Of a DNA stretch of 50,716 bases, positions 24,930-32,675 are shown one piece after another. Each line of letters begins with the position of its first letter. Position 1 is the first letter of the stretch. The position numbers and the translations under genes are program-made. Under the pieces are notes generated by a model. That model ran no database searches. It was given only the letters and a program-made list of their open reading frames with translations, and was not told the origin of the DNA. The stretch is from Prolixibacteraceae bacterium (GTDB lineage Bacteria > Bacteroidota > Bacteroidia > Bacteroidales > Prolixibacteraceae), in contig DPRM01000061.1 in the NCBI GenBank assembly GCA_003537645.1, positions 51,155 through 101,870 on the forward strand, read 5' to 3'.

Positions 24930-25292
24930 ATGACAACCTCAGTAAAATACAATTTATCGCAAGCTGCAAGAAGAATCAATATTGAAAAAATGGGTAAAAT
25001 GAAAATCTATAAATTACTTAGAGAATTAAGTATTGTAGATGGCTCAAATAAACCTGTTCAAAGCTATATTGAAGAGGGGTATCTTGACTTTGGATTACCC
25101 ACAATCAGAATTCCTGGAATGGCAGTTCAAACTCCTGTTGTCCTAGTTGTTGGAGATAGAGGGTTGAGTTTTTTAAGAAATACTGTGCAGGAATACTTGC
25201 TACACAATTCACAGCCAATAATTTATCGTAGAAATAGCAAAATAATGGAAATTAATGGTGATATAATTACTTTTCGACATGCATTTGAATAA
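24930..25292 (+). CDS. KilAC/antirepressor-domain-like protein
   Basis: A 120-residue protein. The segment LSQAARRINIEKMGKMKIYK followed by LLRELSIVDG and SYIEEGYLDF matches the layout of the phage antirepressor KilAC (ANT) domain: a short helix pair, then L..LRE.., then a Y/F-E-x-GYL/F closing motif. The remainder (TVQEYLLHNSQPIIYRRNSK) has no match I know. Start: the ATG at 24930; a TTG at 24921 is also in frame. KilAC proteins regulate phage development, so a phage-related history of the island is suggested. Confidence 0.6.
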   Translation: MTTSVKYNLSQAARRINIEKMGKMKIYKLLRELSIVDGSNKPVQSYIEEGYLDFGLPTIRIPGMAVQTPVVLVVGDRGLSFLRNTVQEYLLHNSQPIIYRRNSKIMEINGDIITFRHAFE

Positions 25293-25340
25293 TAAGCCAA
25301 AAGCTAACTTTTTTGTGTGATTTGAAATTTTTGCCATTCC

Positions 25341-25562
25341 TTAAATCCACTACACCCTAGTAAAACCCTTCAAAACCACTATGAATAAAGGATTAGGGTT
25401 TAAGGGTGTAGGAAATGTGAAAACTAATTTTGATTTCAAATAATCGGTTCGTTCTAGTTTTTTATAACCAACTGACAATACAATTTGCAAAGTTGTTTTA
25501 TGAATTCATAAATCCTTACGCCCTAACCGACATGAATAAAGGAAAGTTCAGGATTTTGGGTG
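25341..25562. repeat. Degenerate direct repeat with hairpin, possible replication or regulatory region
   Basis: Two related segments (25341-25412 and about 25510-25562) share AAATCC, CCCTA and a CATGAATAAAGGA-like run (ATGAATAAAGGA in both). The first can also fold: TACACCCT/AGGGTGTA plus AAACCCT/AGGGTTT (25351-25369 with 25395-25410). This 522-bp gap (25293-25814) separates the plus-strand replication genes from the minus-strand hsd locus and holds no gene. An origin is one option, a bidirectional terminator another. Confidence 0.4.
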
Positions 25563-25814
25563 GGTGAATAGGTTGTGTGAATTGCATCTTATCCTCGATT
25601 TACGAAACAGGGAGAGCGTTCGACTTATATTCGAAATCGTTGAATCATACTAGACTCTTGCTGCTTTATCTTATAAATCTTCGGTCTCCTTTTCAAGGTA
25701 TTTCTTGAAGTATTTATAGTTTGATTTTATCTGGCAGTAAATATCAAATCCATTGCCGATTACATATAGAGTTCTCATTTTATACATTTTGATTTTAGAG
25801 TTCAATTTATCAAC

Positions 25815-28757
25815 TTATCTATTCACCATAGGAAATGCTTGACCAAATATTCGGTCGGTTAAAAACGAACGGAATTGTTCGTTTTCCAAAAAATAGCGAC
25901 TTAATTCAGATTGAGCAGCCATATTTCGGATAATAATATCTTGAAGAGCAGAATTACATTCCATTTGGGCGGTATCTTCGTCTGAAAAACGAGCAGCATT
26001 AGTGAATGCCTCGTTTTGAGCTAAGAGTTCAGGTAATTCAAGTATTTGTTGACGAACATCGTTTGGATATTGCCAATCTATACTACCAAATATCTGATTA
26101 AATTCATCAAGAATGTTACTCAACTTTTCGGGTTCCGGTTCTGAAACACCACCTCCACCACCGGTTGGTAACGGATAAATTGCGGCGTTTTGATTCTCTA
26201 ACTCTATATTTGCATCTTCTTTGGCAACCACTCGCAATTGGTCAAAGTTGATAGATTCAAGTAAACCCTCAGTCCAATCTTCGGTTTTGAGTTTAGGTAG
26301 TTTAGTAACAAGGAATTTATAAAATGTATTCAGCATTTCCCATTCCTGGCTATTGAAAGGCATAATTGCAGCAAGGAAGGTGTATGTACGAACAAATGCT
26401 TTCATACTGCCCTTACATGATATTTGCTGATACTCGGTTAAGTTCTCTTTGAATTTTACGACACAAGCATCCAAAATCGGGTCTAATTCTTCCCGTGGTG
26501 AATCCTTCCAATACTTTTTGTTGAATAGTTGAACATCTTCCCGTGAATATATGCTGTATTCGTCAAGCTCCTGAAGTAAATCGTTGAGTTTGTTCGGATC
26601 AGTTTCCTGTGATAAAGAAGTCATTTTATAATAGCTTTGAAAAGCGACTTTTATATCTTCCGGGTCGTTGGCAAAATCGAGTACAAAAGTATCTTTCTTT
26701 TTAGGGTGACTTCGATTGAGGCGAGAAAGTGTTTGAACCGCTTTTATATCCGACAAACCTTTGTCCACATACATAGTGTGCAAAAGAGGTTCATCGTAGC
26801 CAGTCTGGAATTTGTCTGCAACAACTAAAATTCTGTAGGGGTCTTGTTTCATACGTGCTTCAATTTCAGTGGAAGAAAAGCCATTGATTGAAGATTCAGT
26901 CATTTTCTGACCCATAAATTCTTTTTCACCACTGAACGCAATAACAGCTTTATAAGGACTATTGATTTGAGAAAGTTGTTTTGTAATGGCAAAATAATAT
27001 TCAATAGCACGGTCGATTCCTGCCGTAACTACCATTGCACGAGCCTGACCGCCAATTTTTCCTTTCCCAATAACTTTTTCTTGAAAATGACGGACAATAA
27101 TTCCAGCTTTCTTTTCAACTGTTTCGGGACGGCTTTCAACGAACCAACGCAATTTTTTAGAAGCTTGTTTTTTGTCAAATTCAGGGTCATCCTCTACTGC
27201 TTTGATTACCTTATAAAAACTCTGATAAGGCGTGTAGTTTTTAAGCACATCCAAAATAAAACCTTCCTGAATAGCTTGACGCATTGTGTAATTATGGTGT
27301 GGTTCAAAACTTTTAGTACCATCTTCATTGGGTATTGGCTTACCAAACATTTCAAGTGTTTTGTTTTTTGGCGTAGCCGTAAATGCGTAATAATTGGCAT
27401 TCTTAACCATTTTACGCCCTTCAATAACTGAAAGTATTATTTCTTCAAGGTCATCTTCGTTTTGAGGTGTATTGCCTGTCAATGCCCTATTCATGCTTGC
27501 CGACAATGAGCCATTTTGACTACTGTGTGCTTCGTCGATAACAATAGCAAATCTTTTGTCGGTGAGTGACGAACCTATTGTATCAAGGATAAATTGAAAT
27601 TTGTGAACGATAGTAATTATAATCTTTTTTCCTGCTTGTAATTCCTTTCTTAGCGTTTCAGAGGAGTCAGCCCAACCAACTATATTTCCAAGCTGATTAA
27701 ATGTCATGATATTCCCTTTGATTTGTTTATCAAGGTTTATACGGTCAGTAACAATAATCACCGAATTAAACAAGGGTTGAGTGCCTTTTAATTGTTGAAC
27801 AAGCTGGTAAGCGAGCCAGGTTATTGTATTACTTTTCCCACTACCTGCGCTGTGTTGAATAAGGAATCGTTTTCCAATTTCTGTTTCGCGTGTTTTTTTT
27901 ATAAAATACCGAACGGCATCGAGTTGGTGATAACGTGGCCAGATACATTTTTCAGATTTTAATCTACCCGTATTTTCGTCATAAATTTTAATGACCTGCG
28001 CATAGTTTTCTACAATATCCGAAAGCGAATGTTTCGTAAGAATTTCCTCCCATAAATAAGCGGTTTTAAGACCGTTCAGATTTACCGGATTTCCGGCACT
28101 GCCGTCCACTCCTTTATTGAATGGCAAGAACCATGAAGCATCTCCCTTTAATTCTGTACACATCATTACCTGATCATCGTCCACCGCAAAATGCACAGCA
28201 CAACGTTTAGGCATAAAAATCAAATCCTTTGGGTCACGGTCGGTGCGGTATTGTTTAATGGCATTGCTTACATTTTGCCCTGTGAATTGGTTTTTGAGTT
28301 CAAAAGTAATCAATGGCATTCCGTTCAGAAAAACCGCCACGTCAAGTGAAAGATTGGTAAATGTTTTGGAGTAATGCAACTGTCGAATGACACAAAAGAT
28401 ATTCTTTTTGTAATGTATTTTTGCCGAATCGTTCAACTCTGACGGCAGCGGACTGTACATATCGAACAAATGTGTATTGTAACGATAGCCTTTACGTATA
28501 ACATCAATAACGCCTCGCTTGGTGATTTCATTTTTGAGCCTTTCGAAAAAGTTATGCTTATTGTGTGGCGAAGCAAAAGCCAATGATTCAGCTATTTTTT
28601 GTGTTTGGGTAGCTTGGAGATAGGCTTCGACACGAGCTGTATCGAGCGCATAATCAGTATTGTAATCGGAGCTTGTACCTTGAACGTAATTGCTATTATC
28701 ACGCAAATGTTCAACTATCAGGTTTTCAAGTCCTATTTCGGCTGTGTTTGCAGGCAT
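25815..28757 (-). CDS. hsdR: Type I restriction enzyme, R subunit (HsdR)
   Basis: Motor and nuclease subunit of 980 residues. The N-terminal PD-(D/E)XK nuclease shows LSLDVAVFLNGMPLITFELKNQ (Asp139, Glu153, Lys155). The SF2 translocase has Walker A HSAGSGKSN (302-310) and DEAH (408-411), then TATPKN and the second RecA domain with QTLSRLNRSHP. The C-terminal region contains a helical domain for assembly on the methylase. It cuts unmodified DNA after long-range translocation. It lies 1 bp after a DUF262 gene and is the last gene of the hsd operon. Confidence 0.95.
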   Translation of the reverse strand: MPANTAEIGLENLIVEHLRDNSNYVQGTSSDYNTDYALDTARVEAYLQATQTQKIAESLAFASPHNKHNFFERLKNEITKRGVIDVIRKGYRYNTHLFDMYSPLPSELNDSAKIHYKKNIFCVIRQLHYSKTFTNLSLDVAVFLNGMPLITFELKNQFTGQNVSNAIKQYRTDRDPKDLIFMPKRCAVHFAVDDDQVMMCTELKGDASWFLPFNKGVDGSAGNPVNLNGLKTAYLWEEILTKHSLSDIVENYAQVIKIYDENTGRLKSEKCIWPRYHQLDAVRYFIKKTRETEIGKRFLIQHSAGSGKSNTITWLAYQLVQQLKGTQPLFNSVIIVTDRINLDKQIKGNIMTFNQLGNIVGWADSSETLRKELQAGKKIIITIVHKFQFILDTIGSSLTDKRFAIVIDEAHSSQNGSLSASMNRALTGNTPQNEDDLEEIILSVIEGRKMVKNANYYAFTATPKNKTLEMFGKPIPNEDGTKSFEPHHNYTMRQAIQEGFILDVLKNYTPYQSFYKVIKAVEDDPEFDKKQASKKLRWFVESRPETVEKKAGIIVRHFQEKVIGKGKIGGQARAMVVTAGIDRAIEYYFAITKQLSQINSPYKAVIAFSGEKEFMGQKMTESSINGFSSTEIEARMKQDPYRILVVADKFQTGYDEPLLHTMYVDKGLSDIKAVQTLSRLNRSHPKKKDTFVLDFANDPEDIKVAFQSYYKMTSLSQETDPNKLNDLLQELDEYSIYSREDVQLFNKKYWKDSPREELDPILDACVVKFKENLTEYQQISCKGSMKAFVRTYTFLAAIMPFNSQEWEMLNTFYKFLVTKLPKLKTEDWTEGLLESINFDQLRVVAKEDANIELENQNAAIYPLPTGGGGGVSEPEPEKLSNILDEFNQIFGSIDWQYPNDVRQQILELPELLAQNEAFTNAARFSDEDTAQMECNSALQDIIIRNMAAQSELSRYFLENEQFRSFLTDRIFGQAFPMVNR

Positions 28758-28758
28758 A

Positions 28759-30942
28759 TCAATTGTTTATTTGTTCAAGAAGTTCATATATAATCTGTTT
28801 CCCCCGCTCAATTCTATCTACTTTGTCAATACCTTCAATTTGTTGAATTGGGTATTCGGTTTGAAGTTCATTTTGAGAAACTACATATTTATCATTCTGA
28901 CATTCAATCTCGTAATCGGTACTTTTTATTTTCAGCTTGTCGCCTTGATAAGCATAATCACCTAACGATAATTTCCCGGAAAACTCAGGTAATTGATTCA
29001 ATGTATATAAAAAGATATTCCAGTTTTTACCGCCAATACTTTTTTCAGTATTCATCATAATTACATCATAATTTCTATTGGCTAAACTTTTCCAATAATA
29101 CATGCCAAAATTGCCTTGTCTCATTGGATTGTATTTTATGAAATAGTAACTCCACTCTTTGGGCGTTTCTTTATTTTCAAGGTATGCGTCAATACATTTC
29201 TCTATAAATTCATCGTTAATGTTGGATTCCTCAAGATTGGATAACAGGTCGTTGAGAATCTTAAATGTATCTTCAAAACCTGATCTTTGTTTCGTTGGGT
29301 GGAATATATCAAACCAAACAGATTCATTGTATCTCGCCCCAAGCTGAAAACGCCAAGATATAAATTGGGAATAATCACCAATAGTTAATAAAATTCTATT
29401 AATGAGGTCTTTATTGCAATTATTGAATAATAGTCTGAATTTTTTGAAGTTGCTACTGTTGTTCAAATCGACAATTGAGACACAGCCTTTCAGTAATGAA
29501 TGGTCTTCTAAGTGATACAGTTCGTCATCTTTTTCTGCATTATCATTTAACCATTCAATTTTTTTACGTTCTTCCTCTTTTTGCCTTACATTATACCCAA
29601 GTTCTCCACTTTCGGATATTGGAATTTCACCGGAAAGAATTATTGTTTCAGATTCATTGAGCAATGTTTTCATGCGATCATCACGAATCTCATCGGTAGA
29701 ATTCCAAATCAAATTTCTTATTATTCTTATCCTTTTGTGAAATTGAGCTTCGGAAATGCTCTCCTTATTCTGAAGGTAAGTGATAATGGAATAAAGCAAT
29801 AGCATTTTGTTTAGAGGAAATCTTCTGTTTCGACCAGAATATTCTCCGTAATTATCCAGACATTCTTTGAAAATATTCAAATCATCCTGATATATCTTTA
29901 CTTTACCGCTTTGATAGGCGTTTTTCGAAAATATGTCTTCAAAGAAATTCAAAATATCAAGCTTATGCCAGCAATCAAACGAATTTATCAAATACATGAT
30001 ATTGTCTTTTGCTTTGTCATTTTCATTGCTGTATAATAAACGAGCTACCTTAAATTCATCTCTTTCCAGTTCAAGACCCGACTTATATGTGATAATGTCG
30101 CTTATGAAATGAAAATAACGCATAAATTCATCATCAATAATGTTATTGTCGCCACGGAACGGGAATAACATGTCCGTCCAGTCAATGTCAAACTTATGGT
30201 TGATTTCCTTTGAAAGTTTTTCAGAAATATGTTTGATAATTTCTTCAAATTCGGCTTTGAAATGCTCAAAAGGAGTTAATGGTTTGCCCCTTGAGTTCAT
30301 TTTAATATACAAATCATCGGTAAGCCCCATTTCGGTAAGTGGTAAAAAATAAAAGCTGATAATTTTATTGGTTACCAATGATTCCCATAAGCCAAAATGA
30401 TTATCAAATTTATTGTGTATGGCATCAATCATTACCATCATACTTTGAATAGTAGGATCGTTTTTCCATTCATAAGGATACCAAGCCTGATCTTTGATTG
30501 CTACAGATAATTTTTCGTCACTAAAATCGGGAGAGTACTTTACCAACTCTTGGCAAAAATCTCGTGAACTAAATCGAGTAGCGTATGAGAAGCTATTGAG
30601 AAATTCATAATTTTTTACTCCTCCATTTTCTTTTTTTGCAATGTACCAATGCAATAGAAATAGTGTTGTTAATCGCTGCTGACCATCGAGAGGTGTTAAA
30701 ACACCATCTTTTGATACATCACCATACACAAAATCCAAAGTGATATGTTTATTGCCAACAATTGATTGAAACAAAGCATCTAAAAATCGCTCTCTGATTC
30801 TTTTTACTTCATCATTCTTCCTGCCTTGTGCATAATCTCTTTGAATGATTGGTATCTCAATTTTGCTTAATGTTATGCTATTGTCTTCGAACTCGAAAGT
30901 GCTGCCAAATAAACTTTGAAATGTATATTCTCTTGTGTTCAT
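28759..30942 (-). CDS. DUF262-domain protein (GmrSD/RloF-like), second hsd-linked copy
   Basis: A 727-residue protein. The DUF262 nucleotidase-like domain shows IPIIQRDYAQGR (30-41) and TPLDGQQRLTTLF (DGQQR at 86-90), the ParB-like NTP site, then DLYIKMNSRGKPLTPFEHFKAE. The C-terminal part keeps LEDHSLLKG (HNH/DUF1524-like in this subtype) but no other classical HNH residues, so nuclease activity is uncertain. Its start overlaps the stop of the upstream DUF262 gene by 4 bp (ATGA), and its stop is 1 bp before hsdR. GmrSD-type proteins cleave modified phage DNA. DUF262 genes inserted in hsd loci are known as R-linked ORFs, but function there is unclear. Confidence 0.85.
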   Translation of the reverse strand: MNTREYTFQSLFGSTFEFEDNSITLSKIEIPIIQRDYAQGRKNDEVKRIRERFLDALFQSIVGNKHITLDFVYGDVSKDGVLTPLDGQQRLTTLFLLHWYIAKKENGGVKNYEFLNSFSYATRFSSRDFCQELVKYSPDFSDEKLSVAIKDQAWYPYEWKNDPTIQSMMVMIDAIHNKFDNHFGLWESLVTNKIISFYFLPLTEMGLTDDLYIKMNSRGKPLTPFEHFKAEFEEIIKHISEKLSKEINHKFDIDWTDMLFPFRGDNNIIDDEFMRYFHFISDIITYKSGLELERDEFKVARLLYSNENDKAKDNIMYLINSFDCWHKLDILNFFEDIFSKNAYQSGKVKIYQDDLNIFKECLDNYGEYSGRNRRFPLNKMLLLYSIITYLQNKESISEAQFHKRIRIIRNLIWNSTDEIRDDRMKTLLNESETIILSGEIPISESGELGYNVRQKEEERKKIEWLNDNAEKDDELYHLEDHSLLKGCVSIVDLNNSSNFKKFRLLFNNCNKDLINRILLTIGDYSQFISWRFQLGARYNESVWFDIFHPTKQRSGFEDTFKILNDLLSNLEESNINDEFIEKCIDAYLENKETPKEWSYYFIKYNPMRQGNFGMYYWKSLANRNYDVIMMNTEKSIGGKNWNIFLYTLNQLPEFSGKLSLGDYAYQGDKLKIKSTDYEIECQNDKYVVSQNELQTEYPIQQIEGIDKVDRIERGKQIIYELLEQINN

Positions 30943-32648
30943 AATATGATTTCCTTTTGAATTAGCACTAAATAAGCCCTTAAAACATTATCCATTTCTG
31001 CTATATATCCATCTCTGTCGGCTTTGCCCCAAAAATGAACCTGATTTGATTCTGAAGGAGTATAATACTTGAGGAAAACACGTCTGGTGCAAACAGGAAT
31101 GTAATCGCTTGTTTTGTCCATTTCAAGTATCTTATTTCGCTTAACATCAAAAGTAGAGTTGTTTAATGCCGAATTATCGGACTGACCTAATAATGCTAAA
31201 TTTGATAATGAATGAGTGTATTCGATACTGCCCTCTTCTGAAAGAATAGTGGTAACGCGGTTGAACAAAGTTGAAAATTTATCGCCAGTCAGTTTTTCGT
31301 CATTAATTGCCTCTGATATATCCTGAATAATATTTACATCAGACTTACAGTCAACATTAAGCAATGAATTCTTGTGTAAATTCAACCACTCTACCCACTG
31401 TTCTTTTTTGTTCATACCTTGTGATTGTTGTGCGTGTATATGCTCTAAACTCCAATCCTCCTGTTTGTGTTTGTCGAATGGGAAACGCATCGTTTCATCC
31501 GATTTTTGCCTAATCGTTTCCACATTGAATAAGAGTAGCAACTTCTCAATAAATCCGTAATCAGTCTTATTGTCGTACGACAGTTCGCAATAATCTTTCT
31601 TGAAGTCAATGCTGTTAGCTATTAATGCGTCTAACGAATTTTGAAAGGTCGTTTTGGTAATATCCTTTGATTCGTTAATAAGCTTTTGTAGGCTTTTCGA
31701 TTCAGAGGCTATCAAATATCCTATTTTGTGGTATAAATCAATATTTTCGTACCATTCTTTCAATCGCTGGTAGTAGCGTAATATTTCTGTCCAAATATCC
31801 GATTTCTCTTTCCTTTGTTTTATCTCATTATCGAAATGGAAAAAAGTAAAGAATTTCTCACGTTCCCCTTTTTGTTTTTCGGCCATCAAATCGAAAATCA
31901 ATTCGATACGGGTTGGGTAAGACTTCGGATTTTCATTTGTGATAAAATACCACAAACTATCGTTGTGAAGTTCTTTTTCAATAATATCCCATTCGGTAGC
32001 AATTTCCAATTGCTTTCTATCGCCAATGCCGTTGTTTCTGCTAAGAAACAATGCTTTTACAAGTTCAGCATTCGTTAACGGAATACGTCCAATATTCAGA
32101 CGAGTAAATAAAGAAACGGAATCTTCTTCTTTTTCTGAATTAGTTTCGTACCAAATAATCCGAATACGCTCATTCAGCTTTTTGTACAAATTGAAAGCAG
32201 CAAGTGCCTCATCTTTTTGAGCTTTAAACCAATTAGAAATAATCCGATAGGCTTCAATGATAAAATGCTCATCGATATTAAGCGGCTCAATGCTTAAGGT
32301 ATCTGTATTAATGCTTTCCAAGAAAAGTTTACTGCCGGTCCTGGTTTCATATTCTAATGAAAAGTTGAGTTGAAAGGGCAGGTTTAATTGTTTCATATAG
32401 CGAAATATGAGATAGATTGAAGTCAATCGTTGCTGACCATCAATTAACTCAAATTTCTTTTCACTGATTTTCCGGACAACGATAGGTTGTAAGCTATAAT
32501 TTTTCCCTTCATCTATTTCGTGAATATCGTTTAGCAGCATTTTAACTTCCTCTTTCCAACGATAACCACGCTGGTATGCAGGCACATAAAATTCACCTTC
32601 GATACTACCCACTAATTTTGGTTCTAAATGTATATTATTCAATGACAT
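30939..32648 (-). CDS. DUF262-DUF1524 protein (GmrSD-like), first hsd-linked copy
   Basis: A 569-residue protein with both halves of a GmrSD-type enzyme. The DUF262 domain has YVPAYQRGYRW (21-31) and ELIDGQQRLTSIYL (DGQQR 70-74) plus LFTRLNIGRIPLTNAELVKA. The C-terminal DUF1524 nuclease shows WSLEHIHAQQSQG near residue 390 and SLSNLALLGQSDNSALNN near 480, the His and Asn positions of the HNH fold. It probably hydrolyses NTP to license DNA cleavage. It lies 27 bp downstream of the hsdMS fusion and overlaps the next gene by 4 bp. It differs from its neighbour in length and motifs, so they are not a recent duplicate. Confidence 0.88.
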   Translation of the reverse strand: MSLNNIHLEPKLVGSIEGEFYVPAYQRGYRWKEEVKMLLNDIHEIDEGKNYSLQPIVVRKISEKKFELIDGQQRLTSIYLIFRYMKQLNLPFQLNFSLEYETRTGSKLFLESINTDTLSIEPLNIDEHFIIEAYRIISNWFKAQKDEALAAFNLYKKLNERIRIIWYETNSEKEEDSVSLFTRLNIGRIPLTNAELVKALFLSRNNGIGDRKQLEIATEWDIIEKELHNDSLWYFITNENPKSYPTRIELIFDLMAEKQKGEREKFFTFFHFDNEIKQRKEKSDIWTEILRYYQRLKEWYENIDLYHKIGYLIASESKSLQKLINESKDITKTTFQNSLDALIANSIDFKKDYCELSYDNKTDYGFIEKLLLLFNVETIRQKSDETMRFPFDKHKQEDWSLEHIHAQQSQGMNKKEQWVEWLNLHKNSLLNVDCKSDVNIIQDISEAINDEKLTGDKFSTLFNRVTTILSEEGSIEYTHSLSNLALLGQSDNSALNNSTFDVKRNKILEMDKTSDYIPVCTRRVFLKYYTPSESNQVHFWGKADRDGYIAEMDNVLRAYLVLIQKEIIL

Positions 32649-32675
32649 AGATTTGTATTTTTTGCACTAACCGTA

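Noticed and set aside
28759..32648. Tandem duplicate of one DUF262 gene
   Set aside because: The two proteins differ in length, in the sequence around the DGQQR motif and in the nuclease end, so recent duplication is not supported.
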